Shown: positions 9,091 through 20,213, counted from the first letter of the stretch. The stretch is 39,777 nt of DNA from Fragilaria crotonensis (GCA_022925895.1 JAKSYS010000590.1:1-39777), one strand, 5' to 3'. Translations and numbers: made by a program. Notes: generated from the letters alone by a model not told the origin.

Positions 9091-11047
9091 ATGACATCAT
9101 GGATATTGGCATCTAGAATAAATGCACAGGTTTCCAACAACATTCCTCTGGTGTGGTCAAGACAGTTGCTGTCCGAGGGGGCTGTGATGCCGATCTTGAC
9201 GCAAAATCCTTTACTATGTCAAGTTCGGCATTATCATTTCAATTGCAATTTCATCATGGCACCGTCTCTTTCTCATCCGAAACCAAACGTCGTCGCCTTG
9301 TCTCTTCTCGAAAGATGGACTAAAAACTTTTCTCGTCTTTACGCTCGTCGCATGTTGGAACTGGCTGCAGCAAGTGCGGCAACTGCCACCATCAAGACAC
9401 AGCTTCAAGAAAAGATCGACAAACCCATGGGTTGGATCAATTGGGAAAAACGTGATTGGACGGATGATATGATGGAATCCATGGGAACATCCAAATGGAA
9501 ACGTGTCATGATGGTATTGAGTCGCGTCATCAACTTGTCCATCTTGGCCGCTCCCATGGTCCTTCTTGCTCCATTCTCGTACGTGTCGGAAACTGCTCAC
9601 AAGGAACTTTGGAGGTATGCACTGTATGCCATTGAAGAAGCAGGTCCAACGTGTATCAAATTCGTACAATGGGCCACGACTCGACAAGATTTGTTTTCAC
9701 AAGAATTTTGTACACACTTTGGACAACTTCGGGACAAGACTCGGGGTCATGCCTGGGAAGCGACGGAACGATTGTTGGAACGAGAATTGGGTAAGGATTG
9801 GAAGTCATTGATTGATATGGAAACGGAGCCCATTGGCTCTGGATGTATTGCACAAGTCTACAAGGGAAAGTTGATGGACGCGACGCCGACATTTGCCAAG
9901 GGGACGGAACTTGCCATCAAAGTACAACATCCTGGAATCATGCACAAGGTATGTGTCGATTTTTATATTTTGGGCAAATTGGCCAATCTCTTGGAAGGTA
10001 TTCCATACTTGAATCTAGACTATTTGAGCATTCGGGATACTGTCGATCAATTCTGCAATGTCATGCTCCCGCAGTTGGATCTTCGACTCGAGTCGCATCA
10101 CTTGACACGATTTGGACGTGACTTTGAGAATGATCCACAAGTGCGATTCCCCAAGCCCATACCGGAATTGACGACACCAGAGGTATTGACGGAAACGTTT
10201 TGTGAAGGAAAGCCCATTTTGAGCTATCAATCTGCAGACCTGGCGACGAGGAAGGAATTGGCAGATCTTGGCCTAAAGACGACATTGAAAATGATTTTCC
10301 TCAACGATTTCGTAAGTTTTCAAATCGGTTCCAATCTTGCTGTGATTATCAGAACTAACCAAGAGTCCATCCTCGCCATCCAAATCCACCAACGCCTTTT
10401 GCTTTGCACATCCATGTCCCTCTGTAGATTCATGGAGATTTGCATCCGGGCAACATTTTGGTATCAAGGAACGATCGTGGTCAGCTTGTCATGACACTGT
10501 TGGACTGCGGCTTGGTCATTGAATTCGGCCCCAAGCAACACGAGATTGTGGTGTTGATATTGGGTGCCTTTACGAAGGAAAGGACGACATGCAGCACAGC
10601 TCATGATCGACACAACCTCCAAATGCCAAGCCAATGCATGGGATGTGGAAATGTTTATCAAGGGATTGAACAGATTATTGTGAATGACGCAGAACAAGTG
10701 AGTGAACTGCATAACACCCATGTGTGTTTTTGAATGTTTTGTTGGCACATGGGCATGGTGTAGGGTTGTCGAATGCGCAGACATTTCTCTAACACATTTA
10801 TATTTCACCCTGTGTTATTCACAGAACTTTGTAGAACACATTGGCGACTACATTGCCGATATCTGTTACCTTGCCTGCCGCCACAAAGTCAAGTTGAGGC
10901 TGCCTTTTGAATGCTGCTCTGGCGGTGGAAATCATGGAAGGCATTGCTTCATCGCTGTACCCTGACATTCAGGTTGTATCGACAGCCATGCCACTGGTAG
11001 TCAAGGCTGAAATGATGCACCGATTGCCTATAAGTTGGCGGGCTTGA
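9091..11047 (+). CDS. ABC1/ADCK (UbiB-family) atypical kinase, three exons, frame-broken
   Basis: Exon 1 (9091-10311, 407 codons, ATG start) opens with an Arg-containing segment without acidic residues that could be an organellar presequence. It then shows ABC1-family landmarks: GPTCIKFVQWATTR (KxGQ region), EPIGSGCIAQVYKG (the loop replacing the Gly-rich loop) and ELAIKVQHPG (ATP-anchoring Lys). Exon 2 (10428-10697) carries the catalytic loop IHGDLHPGN and the metal-binding LLDCG. Exon 3 starts at 10825 with NFVEHIGDYIADI. Relatives act in coenzyme Q or lipid metabolism in mitochondria or plastids. The frame is interrupted by small indels near 10580 and 10665, which compensate each other, and near 10893 and 10905. 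Beyond these, NAALAVEIMEGIASSLYPD reads on. The gene may be dying, or the consensus may have errors. Family assignment is firm. Confidence 0.82.
10312..10427 (+). other. Intron 1 of the ADCK gene
   Basis: The 116-nt segment has the donor GTAAGT and ends CTCTGTAG. Removing it fuses NDF to IHGDLHPGN and restores the invariant catalytic loop of the family, which strongly supports the splice. Confidence 0.9.
10698..10824 (+). other. Intron 2 of the ADCK gene
   Basis: The 127-nt segment has the donor GTGAGT and acceptor TTATTCACAG. It separates NDAEQ from NFVEHIGDY, and the phase is conserved. Confidence 0.85.
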
Positions 11048-12430
11048 GTGGAAAGCGTATCTCAAGAAGGATAGGCAATAACTATTACCATCTAATAGCC
11101 AATAAAAATGTGGGTGATCATCATGTCTTAAGGTGCATGTTATTCATGTGTATGTAGTTTTTGTTTTTGTCATAGATTTTGCTTGTATACACAGCAGGCG
11201 AAATAGCGCAATAAATGAAGTTGGAGGCCCAATCACAGTGTGAAAGAGTCCCGTTGCATGAAACTGGATAAAGTCTCGGCTCGGCTCTACGAGTTTAGGT
11301 AGGCATTTTGCAGCAACCCTCACCCATATCTGAGTCATCGCTAGACTACCTGGGCGATAGAGACGGAAAACGTAGTTTTGGAATGTCTGATTCCTTGATT
11401 TTGCCAGGCCTTGACACAGTCGAGATGGAGTCTAGCAGATAATACAGCTGATCTGCAATATTGCCAGTGCAGTCCTGTTGTCGGTCAGTTTTGTTACCAT
11501 CGACCGTCCTTGATGAATGTAATGTCCTTGTTTTGTCGCGTCGCTGCGCTTGCTATTGTTTGTGTTGTTACTCTGTGTGACTTGCCGTTCCACAGTGCTT
11601 TCACTCATGCTTTGATCTATGAATCTTCTTCTTGTTTCTTTTCGTACTAGAGATAGTAGAGTAATGAAAGCTTCTGGAGAATTCTGTTTTGAGCTGTAAG
11701 GGCAGACCTATCTTTCGTCGAGACTCTTCACCGGAAGATTGGATCGTTTGTATTGCGGAGAGTTACAGAGATGGAGAAAAAGTCTTCCGTACAAGCGAAA
11801 AAACTGAAACCATTTGCCTCACCACGTACTCCAAGTACGAACAAAGTATTGTTCGACCTTGAGTCTTCCTCATTGGTCTACTTTCTTCAATTAAAATCTT
11901 CCTATTAAATGGAATCCATGTCCTGTTCGGGAATTTTTCGCTGAGGAACAATCGCATCAACACAATTCTTCAACACCCCACGTAGGATAGGCTTGGAACT
12001 AGTAGAATTTCTACGATGCTACAGAGGAGACTCGGAGCACATTTTCTAACAAATGGAACATGTGCCGACGTGGGAGTTGCAGGTTTATGGTTTCGTTTTG
12101 ATTGGACTACATGTGCATGGTCGACCCATCGACTGCATGTCATCATGCTGTTTCAGCTTGTTCTACTAAATAGTCCGTATTCGTATGTGCCATACGGGTA
12201 TAAATGAATTTTAGTATCATTTTTAAGTGAAATGAGTTCTAACCATGCCCCAAGCTACGAAGGTACCCAAGACTGACAGACGAGTAACCGGTTCACCATT
12301 CATTTATACAAACACAGCAACGGTATCAATTCTTTCGAAAAGTCATTTTCAAGAATCGGCACTTCGGAGCAACATCTCATACATACGTCGAACGAGAATA
12401 ACAACAGGTTGAAGAGAAGAGACTGATCAT
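11048..12430. other. Intergenic region, nothing recognised
   Basis: About 1.4 kb without a supportable gene. Short frames on both strands lack recognisable sequence. The left boundary of the downstream retroelement must lie within or just after this stretch, but no terminal repeat could be identified by eye. Confidence 0.4.
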
Positions 12431-12530
12431 CTTTTGGACCCGACTGCGTCGTTATTTTTGATTTCGTCTTCGCTCCGCGTTGTGTAACACGCCTTCAGCT
12501 CGTGTGTTATTGCTTTTATCGGTGGGTGTC

Positions 12531-14741
12531 ATGTCTGCTTTGTTTGGCCTCTCTGCGGGTCGCCCTCGGGCGTCAAGCCCCACTGATCGAGGAGCGGAAG
12601 GTATGTATCGTGGACGGGGGGGTGTTGTTTTGTCGTCGCGTTCTGGCGTCAGTCTCTGGAAAGGGAACGGGTCTGGGCTTGGTGTTTCGTTCTGCGGTGG
12701 TGTTATCGGCAAAGCTGGTCACAAGATGTGCGTGATGACCGATTGCACAGTCGGTGCACACGTTGGACGGAAGGCAGTATTCCCAACGCTGGATGATGGT
12801 AGCGACGAAGCTGTTTTCATTGTCAGCAATGCCGGGGGCGCTAACGACGTTCAGTCAGTGCACTTAAGCCCATGTGTTGGTACCCTGAAACTTGGCACCA
12901 ATTTGGACCGGTATCTGGAAGAGAGACGCGAAGTGTTAGATTGGGAAACACTATTCAATGGGATCAATGCTCGAGTAGCGGGACGCGAAGGACAAGTTGA
13001 CGAAGAAGACTTCGAACGAATCTCTCGTAAGTTGGATGGAGACCTAGCCATTGGAATGACCCCATTCAAGAAACGGCCTAAGTTGGAGGTGGTTTCGCCT
13101 CCGGAAGAATTTGAGGATATCTCGGAATTTGCTCTTGAAACGGCTGTTGAGTTGGGCGATGACTTTCTCAACGATGGGTCACTAAGAATGGCAATTCGGA
13201 GTCTTGGAGCGGGCTCCAATCTATTGGTAATCGTGCGGATAGCAATCGGTGCGCTTCGCGCGCTCGCTTACGAGACGAGGGAGGAATTGGAGTTGGTGGA
13301 TCTGCAATTGTCCAAGCTTAACAGCTTGTTAGGCAAACGCGGTCAAGACGATGGGACTCTTTCGGCTTTCGAAGTGCTCAGGGAACTGGAAGAGCAGGTG
13401 GAACGCTTGCGAAACGCTATTCAACCAGCCATCGTGTTGGCAGCTGATGCTTCCGAGCAATCTGAGTCGATGAAGCGGGAGATTTTTGACACGATGCAAA
13501 AGGGCTGTGCCCCCCTATTTCATCTTTATCGTCTTTACTCAACCGATGAGCATACTCCGGGTAACTTGCTAAACCAACGCATTCGAAAACTGGAGGCAGG
13601 AGTGTTGGAGTTGATGTCTCAGGTGAACAACTCGGGTGGGCCGGTGTCTATTTCGTTACCACCTTCTCCAGCGCGCACTGGAGCACAATTCGGTTTCAGT
13701 TTGAGCAATAACAACAACACAGACGTGCCGAGTAGTGCAAGGAATCCTGAAGTACGTTTTACAGCCGGAGGAGTAAACGAGCCAGAATCGATGGCGAAAC
13801 TTTTGGGGATGGAGATCCAAATCCACGAACTAAAGAACCAGATGCAAGCAAATGCGGTGACTATTGGAGGAAAACTTTTTAAGTCGCGCGCGGACGTTAA
13901 ATCTTGGTTGGCTGTGCATGCTGGAGCGTCAGGGTCGTATGTTTTCTTTTCGGATATTCATTCTGTCATGGCGCTCAAAATGGGTGTCACCTTAGATGAT
14001 GCGGCAGCGGACGCAGATTTTGAGTAAGGTTCGCAAGAACGGATACGCTCACACGGAAGAAGCGAGTGGCATCCTCTTTCTCGCGAAGTCTGCCTTCATT
14101 CTTTGGGAAGCCTACGCCCACGGAAGCGAGGAAGCTGCCTGCAGTCAAGAAGCCAGAAGACTGGGAACCCAAAACGATGGGTGATGGAGCGCGAGCAGTG
14201 TTGGATAGGGGCTTGACGGCGGCTGCGAGGAGCTACTGTCTAGTGCTAGCGACTTCTTGGTGGGTGAAGGTTTTTGGTAGCCCAGGCCACCATTCAAGCA
14301 TCGGTCAAGTTCATGACAGATCTATCGACCTGGATGACGCGAGAGTACCTTGAGCTGCTCAAGCGTGGAGGTTCAGAAACTGAATGTTGGGGTCTCATCT
14401 CGCATTGCGTGCGTGCGGTGTTTGAAGACCTTCATGAAGCAAGAATGCCTGGGCGAGGACCTCACATGACTACTGCCGATCGCGCCGCCTCCAGCGCATG
14501 GGGGTGTTTCCAGGCGCAGTTGAAGATGCAGGAGTTTGAGAAAATGGGCTTCGGAGCACACCCCACGCTCAGTTACATCTTGAACATTCACTTGAGGGAT
14601 CACACGGTGTCTCGAGCCACGTTCGATCGTTTGGTGACTCGGTTGGAGGCCGTTGAAGCGGCAGTGAAGGTGAACACGAACACGATTCGCAACACGTCGT
14701 CCAAAGTGGGGGAGATCAAGAAGGTGGCGTTGAAAAGCTGA
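12531..14741 (+). pseudogene. Gag-like ORF of the DIRS element, three frame breaks
   Basis: The first ATG in frame is 12531. The first part (to a TAA at 14025-14027) has a Gly/Arg-rich start and a predicted coiled coil (about residues 240-300, ELELVDLQLSKLNSLLGK and LRELEEQVERLRNAI). Past the stop the coding signal continues without a gap: KVRKNGYAHTEEA in frame 1 (about 14025-14062), then a frame-2 stretch through PEDWEPKTMGDGARA to SWWVKV (about 14063-14270), then LVAQATIQASVKFMTDLSTW back in frame 0 to 14741. Each break adds one to the frame, so the original was probably a single ORF of about 735 residues. The last break sits in a T5 run near 14271. Gag function is inferred from position only. 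The breaks would prevent a full product. Confidence 0.62.
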
Positions 14742-14753
14742 CAAAGTGCAGGG

Positions 14754-17700
14754 ATGGAGGAAAATGAAGTCGGAAGGGTGACTAATCGCCCTATGTCTGC
14801 TGGAGTGGATCAGATGATCTCCACCAGACTCCAACTACATGATACGAATAAAGTTAAACTTTCCTTCGTATCCTCCTCTGACCCGCAGGCTTTTTATCTT
14901 TTTGTTGGTCGAAAGGCGCAGGTAGAATGGATTTTAAGCGAAAAACCTTTCGTGGCGAGACGAGAATGTGACCCTGTGTTGGTTTCGCCTGCTAAAGCAT
15001 CTACTGTCACTCTTGCAAAAGATAGTCCGGTGGACGTCTTAATCTTTGAAGGGAAGCCTCCCAAGTCCGATGATCTGGTCTGGGAAGCACTCGAGGTTAG
15101 GAGAATTGCTTGGATTGACGACACAGGAAGAGGGCGATTCAGGTGGGACAACAAGGTGGGTTGGCGCATTCACCGTCGTTCAATCAGCCATGCAGCGATC
15201 GGCGGGGTCACCGACGGGATTTTTTCGGTGTTTCTTGCGAGTCGCATGGAAGAGGACGTCGGTTGGTGTATCCCAGCGACAGGGGTGCGAGCGACATTAA
15301 GCCGAGTGGTTGATCCTACGAAGGGCGGGCGAGCTGTAGATCCGCCAGTGGCTACCACTGGATCGGTGGAAGCAAGGAATACTGCGAGAGGTCTATTGCA
15401 GTGGAAGAAGAGATTCGATAAGGTTTGTGTCCCAACAGTTTACTCAAAGGACAAGTGGGCAGTGCGGAAACTGAGCGATACCGAGCTAGTCGATGTGCTG
15501 GACCTCCCGGGAACGATGAGAAAGAGGATGAACAGTGGGCAGTTGGCACAGTTGAGCAAGTTGAAGGTTCCAGGAAAAGTGATGGCAGCCGTTGTAGAGT
15601 CTTTGGTAACGTTGGTAACGGGTGGTCAAAAAAGAGATGACCTTACACTAGCCGTTAAGAATCTGTCGAGGAAAAGACCGATGGAGGAGGCGCAGGGTGC
15701 CAGTAAGAAAACAAGGCACCTCGAAGGTGACTCGCAGGTTGAACAAGCTAAAATGATGGAAGGGAACGGTGAGTCAGAGACGGCAATCTCGATTGCGAGG
15801 GTTGAAAATGCTAAAGCAACGGGGCCGGTGGGATTGTCCACGGTTGTTGACAAGGCTGTCAAGTCGGATGACGCGCCGGCTCCAGTACATTTGTTTGATC
15901 GGAGAGTGTTGGAGGCTTTCCCTTTTGTTATCGATAGAGAACGGAACAAATGTGGAGGGAAGCTAGGTTGGGTCGAAGCGCTTGAATTGCTACGCAGTTT
16001 CTGCCTGCACATTTGGAAGCGTAAGGTCCGACGGGAGTTCGTCGAATGGTTGACAAGTCGTAAGAACACGACAATTGATCTGAAAAGCATGGAGAAGTTG
16101 GGATGGGACGCGTGTCGACGAGTGGATGGAGCGTCGTTCTGGGAGTGGGACTGTGGGTCTACACCATTATTTTGGAGGTGGCCCGAGGTCTTTCAGCGGG
16201 ACATCTGGCAAGGTGCTGCCCCAAGGTTTGTGGGTGCACCGCCGACTTCAAAAGAGGCTCAACCAGCGTATGAAGATATGAAGGTGCGAGAGAAGGTGTC
16301 AGCCAAGCTGCAGAAAGTTGTTGATCGGGGGTACATCGAGATCGTGGATGATGCAGAGAAAGTTAAGTCGTTCATGTTCATGTTTGACGTGCCAAAAGGA
16401 GATTCAGACATCAGAATGGTGTATGATGGTTCACGCAGTGGTTTCAACGAGTCGATCTGGGCGCCCTGGTTTGCTTTGCCAACGGTGGATACAATGACCA
16501 GAACAGTGTTGTCAGGAGGCTGGTGCGGAGACCGCGATTTCGGCGAGATGTTTTTGAATTTCATGTTGCACCCCGAGGCAAGGGTTTACTGTGGAGTTGA
16601 TCTGGCACAATTAGATCTTACTGTGCGAGGCCCGGCTGCCAGCAAGGCTACGTTGATTGGATGCTGGACTCGAAATGCGATGGGGCTTCGGTCAAGCCCA
16701 TATTTGTCTGTACAATCCGTCACGAGGATCAAGCAAGCTTTCTTGGGGAACCCCTCGGATCGGGAAAACCCTTTTCATTGGGAAACAGTAGGTTTGAACC
16801 TTCCGGGATCCGACGGATACGACCCATCACTGCCGTGGATATCCAAGTTGAGGTATGACAGGACCATTGCCGTTGACCTACACATATATATTGATGACGT
16901 GCGGATTACAGGCCAGTCAAAGGATTTAGTTTGGAGGGCTGGGTCGCGGGTGGCTAAACTTTGCAGTTATTATGGGCTGCAGGATGCGCCAAGGAAGCTC
17001 AGGGAGCCTAGTCAGACTCCTGGCGCTTGGGCTGGCTCAGTAGTGGCGACGGACGGAGGATGTGTCACAAAATTTGTGACGGACGAACGCTGGGGGAAAA
17101 CTCAAAGGAGTATTCGGTGGATCGCGAGCAAGTTGGGCATCGCCGGCGACGACTGGAGTGTTGGGTTACCCGCGGATGAGGACGAAGGAAGGATACCTCA
17201 GGGGAAGATTCCTCACAAGCAGGCTGAGCGGATTCGAGGGTTTCTGATCTACGTCTCACGTACCTACACGGCAATGGTGCCTTATCTCAAAGGATTACAC
17301 CTGACGCTGGATTTTTGGCGAGGCGGGAGGGACAACGAGGGTTGGAAGATCATTGGAAGGGAGGAGGAAGGGAATGGGGAACAAAATGCGTTGTTGTCGA
17401 GTGATCGAAAGGCTCCGCGTTTCGTGTCGGTTGCACCAAGGTTAACGCATGACATCAAAGCGTTAATGGTGTTGACCGCGTTTCAAGAGGCGCCCCGCAT
17501 GGAGGTACGAGCAACCAGCACGGCAGCGGCCTACTTGGTGGGAGATGCCTCAGGCTCGGGGTTCGGAGATTGTCTATGGGTGCAAGGTGAGGAAGGCATG
17601 AATATAGCCTTCGGTTCATGGGACAACGAGGTCAGCGAGAGGTCGTCTAACTTCAGAGAAGGATACAATCTCGTGTTGCGCCTGGAAAATTTGCTTTATG

Positions 17701-18488
17701 AAAGAGCAATGTGTCGAGGAACAGAGCTTTGGGTGTTCACGGATAACGCGGTGGCGGAAAGTGCTTTTAACAAAGGGGCCAGTAAGTCGAAGCTGCTACA
17801 CGAGCTATGTGTGCGGCTAAGAAAGGCAGAAATGGCACATGGTCTGCACATCAATATGGTCTGGATCGCGGGCACGCGGATGATTGCCCAAGGTACTGAT
17901 GGGTTATCAAGGGGAGACCTTACCAGTGGAGTGATGGCTGGCGACAGTTTTCTCTCCCACATCCCTTTGAATCTCGGGGCGTTTGCACGTTCCATGGCGC
18001 TACAAGAGTGGCTTGAAAGTGCATTACCTCGGGAATGGCAGTGGCTAAAGACAGGAGAGGATTGGTTTAGACTCCCTTTTGGTGATGGGATGGGTCGATA
18101 TGTCTGGGATCCCCCCCCGGTTTTGGCCGACGTGGCCTTGGAACAACTTTGTGAAGCAAAATTGATGCATCCCTTTTCGAGTCATTTGTTCGTTTGTCCT
18201 TTGTTGTTAACCGGGCGTTGGCGAAAGCAGTTTCTGAAAGCTGTGGATGCTTGGTTTACTGTTCCTGTCGGATCCGTTGTGTGGGATAACGCTTGTCACG
18301 AACCTGTTTTGATTGGACTAATGTGCCCACTTCTTAAACATAGTCCATGGTCGGTCAAGCGTCGTAGCGCAGAAGTGGACAAGTTCCGACATACGATGTA
18401 TGCTATGTTCCGGGATCGTGACCCAGCTACACGGAGTTGTCTGCGCAAATTTTGGTTTTCAGCGTGGAGTGAGTCTGGGATCATGTAA
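14754..18488 (+). CDS. Reverse transcriptase-RNase H polyprotein of the DIRS element
   Basis: An intact 1244-residue frame starts at an ATG 12 bases after the gag-like frame. Residues 1-380 match nothing I recognise. The RT spans about 500-760, with IRMVYDGSRSGFNESIWAPW (about 551-570), VYCGVDL (palm Asp) and the active-site YIDD at 712-715 (16887-16898). An RNase H domain follows: GDASGSGFGD (first Asp at 931), a candidate Glu in NFREGYN, FTDN (about 995) and GTDGLSRGDL (about 1048). The last 180 residues, rich in Trp, include RWRKQFLKAVDAWFTVP and have no assigned role. RT with RNase H copies the element RNA into DNA. No stop or frameshift is present, unlike gag, which suggests recent activity or rescue by other copies. 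Confidence 0.9.
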   Translation: MEENEVGRVTNRPMSAGVDQMISTRLQLHDTNKVKLSFVSSSDPQAFYLFVGRKAQVEWILSEKPFVARRECDPVLVSPAKASTVTLAKDSPVDVLIFEGKPPKSDDLVWEALEVRRIAWIDDTGRGRFRWDNKVGWRIHRRSISHAAIGGVTDGIFSVFLASRMEEDVGWCIPATGVRATLSRVVDPTKGGRAVDPPVATTGSVEARNTARGLLQWKKRFDKVCVPTVYSKDKWAVRKLSDTELVDVLDLPGTMRKRMNSGQLAQLSKLKVPGKVMAAVVESLVTLVTGGQKRDDLTLAVKNLSRKRPMEEAQGASKKTRHLEGDSQVEQAKMMEGNGESETAISIARVENAKATGPVGLSTVVDKAVKSDDAPAPVHLFDRRVLEAFPFVIDRERNKCGGKLGWVEALELLRSFCLHIWKRKVRREFVEWLTSRKNTTIDLKSMEKLGWDACRRVDGASFWEWDCGSTPLFWRWPEVFQRDIWQGAAPRFVGAPPTSKEAQPAYEDMKVREKVSAKLQKVVDRGYIEIVDDAEKVKSFMFMFDVPKGDSDIRMVYDGSRSGFNESIWAPWFALPTVDTMTRTVLSGGWCGDRDFGEMFLNFMLHPEARVYCGVDLAQLDLTVRGPAASKATLIGCWTRNAMGLRSSPYLSVQSVTRIKQAFLGNPSDRENPFHWETVGLNLPGSDGYDPSLPWISKLRYDRTIAVDLHIYIDDVRITGQSKDLVWRAGSRVAKLCSYYGLQDAPRKLREPSQTPGAWAGSVVATDGGCVTKFVTDERWGKTQRSIRWIASKLGIAGDDWSVGLPADEDEGRIPQGKIPHKQAERIRGFLIYVSRTYTAMVPYLKGLHLTLDFWRGGRDNEGWKIIGREEEGNGEQNALLSSDRKAPRFVSVAPRLTHDIKALMVLTAFQEAPRMEVRATSTAAAYLVGDASGSGFGDCLWVQGEEGMNIAFGSWDNEVSERSSNFREGYNLVLRLENLLYERAMCRGTELWVFTDNAVAESAFNKGASKSKLLHELCVRLRKAEMAHGLHINMVWIAGTRMIAQGTDGLSRGDLTSGVMAGDSFLSHIPLNLGAFARSMALQEWLESALPREWQWLKTGEDWFRLPFGDGMGRYVWDPPPVLADVALEQLCEAKLMHPFSSHLFVCPLLLTGRWRKQFLKAVDAWFTVPVGSVVWDNACHEPVLIGLMCPLLKHSPWSVKRRSAEVDKFRHTMYAMFRDRDPATRSCLRKFWFSAWSESGIM

Positions 18489-18525
18489 AGGAGCGTGGCA
18501 CGGGGCGTGTTACAAGCAGTCGGAG

Positions 18526-19890
18526 ATGGATAACTTTCCGGTGTTCAATCAGGAGACGGAGGCGGAAGACTTGGTGTCAGACGACAAGATGGAGGAAGAG
18601 GACCCGAATAGATTTAAGGAGGCAAGAGACGGTGACCATCTCATGACGCCTTTTCAATGCGATGGGTGTCATTTCGAAAATTGTAAGCGGCGACATCCAA
18701 TTCCGAATAACTCCCAAGACGAAGTTGCTTTGTTATGCATTCGACGAGCGAATTTGGATGCGTTATGGTCGAGGGAACGATCAACGGTAAGATCGAATCG
18801 CCTACAAGGGAAACACTGGGTGTCAGCGAGTGAAAGTGCAGGATGGAGTGATCTCGCGCTGCCCAAGAGGGGACCATTCCCAGTTGAGGACACCTTTGGA
18901 ATGCAAGCGGCTGTCAACTTGTTGTTGCGATCAAGAGACGTGGGTATCAACTCGAAAAACATTCAGTATGAAACGATGAGGAAGCTCAGATCCTTTCTGT
19001 CCAACTTCGTACACACAACCTATGGAGGACATGGCGATACATTCATGTCGGAAGATGGGGGTGGCACCATCTCAATGTCTCCTACAAATTCACCGTGGTT
19101 TAAACGCTTCATGAGGGGAGTGCATAAGAGGATGGGCGACGTATGGATTCCAGACCGAGCGTTAATGAAGCGCGAACTTATGTTTTGTCTGACCCTGTTG
19201 GAAGAAGATTGGATATGTTACTTCGATGCGGATGATGGAGGAGGAAAGCTGAAAGCTGCTCTCACAGCAACAATGCTGATCGCAGGTTGGTTTGCAGCTT
19301 TGCGGGGAGAGGAGATCGTAAGAATTGACGTCGGACAGATGCGTCAGCACTGGGTGGAGAGCGTAAACCACACTGAAGAACCACACGTCCCGCTGATGTT
19401 GTCGGGTCGGTTCAAGCGCGAGATTGGTGAGAAGGTATTCTGTCAACCTCTAGCTATGACATCAAAGTCGGGAGTTAACATCGGGGAATGGATATGGAGA
19501 ACTCTTGAGACTTTGGGACAACAAAACATTATGTCGGGCCCAATGTTTCGAGTGGCCGATAAAGGGAAGGGAGTCTACAAGCGAGCCACGACGGCTGATT
19601 TGAACCCAAGTTTTATTGGACTGCTGGAGAGAGTCCAAAAACGTTGGGCTAATGCTTTTGTAGGAAATTTGGATATCGGCAAAGAGTTCAGCATTGGTCG
19701 TTCATTGCGCAGAGGAGTGACTTCAGAAGCACAAAATGTTGGAATACCAAGAGAAGTCATTGAAGCCAACAACAGATGGAGACGTCAAGCGCGATCTAAA
19801 GGACTCACTCCGGGAATGTCAATGATGGAACGATACTCGGATGCCAAAGCGAGCGTTCCGACGCTGGTGCGGTTTTCGAAGGAATTGTAG
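18526..19890 (+). CDS. Tyrosine recombinase of the DIRS element
   Basis: I chose the ATG at 18526, 37 bases after the RT stop, giving 454 residues. An in-frame ATG at 18400 overlaps the RT end and is less likely. A Cys/His cluster (CDGCHFENCKRRH, about 43-55) resembles a small zinc-binding motif. The catalytic domain has Arg I in FAALRGEEI (residue 260), a beta-hairpin Lys candidate in GRFKREIGEK, box II GRSLRRG (392-397), Trp in NNRWRR (usual His/Trp position, about 417) and the nucleophile Tyr in MERYSDA (437). In box II the usual His-x-x-Arg reads Arg-x-x-Arg. The enzyme would integrate circular element DNA by strand exchange without target duplication. Assignment rests on these boxes and the position after RT. 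Confidence 0.82.
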   Translation: MDNFPVFNQETEAEDLVSDDKMEEEDPNRFKEARDGDHLMTPFQCDGCHFENCKRRHPIPNNSQDEVALLCIRRANLDALWSRERSTVRSNRLQGKHWVSASESAGWSDLALPKRGPFPVEDTFGMQAAVNLLLRSRDVGINSKNIQYETMRKLRSFLSNFVHTTYGGHGDTFMSEDGGGTISMSPTNSPWFKRFMRGVHKRMGDVWIPDRALMKRELMFCLTLLEEDWICYFDADDGGGKLKAALTATMLIAGWFAALRGEEIVRIDVGQMRQHWVESVNHTEEPHVPLMLSGRFKREIGEKVFCQPLAMTSKSGVNIGEWIWRTLETLGQQNIMSGPMFRVADKGKGVYKRATTADLNPSFIGLLERVQKRWANAFVGNLDIGKEFSIGRSLRRGVTSEAQNVGIPREVIEANNRWRRQARSKGLTPGMSMMERYSDAKASVPTLVRFSKEL

Positions 19891-20092
19891 TAGGAGAACC
19901 AAAGCCCAATTTCCCAAAAGTCTCTACTGGGAAAGCGTTGTCGACCGCTAACCTATGACGACTAATCGATGAGGGAAGTTTGGGAGGTAGAGTGCCGAGG
20001 GGGGTTTTTTGCGCTGAGAACTCTACGAGTTCGCAGCCCATGTTTTGTGAAGATTCTTGAGACTACCAAGCGAATCCTTTTGAAGTCGAAGC

Positions 20093-20123
20093 AGAGCGAT
20101 CGGATTTGCTATCCGATCGCTCT
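20093..20123. repeat. Perfect 13-bp hairpin, 3' end of the DIRS element
   Basis: AGAGCGATCGGAT (20093-20105) and ATCCGATCGCTCT (20111-20123) are perfectly complementary around the five-base loop TTGCT. It lies about 200 bases past the recombinase stop, where DIRS-like elements keep sequences needed for circle formation. A role as terminator or recombination site is possible but unproven. Confidence 0.75.
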
Positions 20124-20156
20124 TGGCGAGAATATGCACATATAGCGTATTTTCGT

Positions 20157-20213
20157 CAGAAGGCAAACCCGATGGGAATGTACTTGGACGCAGACTCCAA
20201 GTCGGGCCTTCTG
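20157..20213. repeat. Long interrupted hairpin, 3' end of the DIRS element
   Basis: CAGAAGGC (20157-20164) and CCCGA (20168-20172) pair with TCGGG (20202-20206) and GCCTTCTG (20206-20213). Inside, ACTTGGA (20182-20188) pairs with TCCAAGT (20196-20202) around a seven-base loop. Together they form one stem with a bulge of three and an internal loop, 34 bases after the shorter hairpin. Confidence 0.7.

Noticed and set aside
14022..14280. Programmed frameshifting in gag
   Set aside because: Three shifts in the same direction within 250 bases, without slippery heptamers, are more easily explained by indels.
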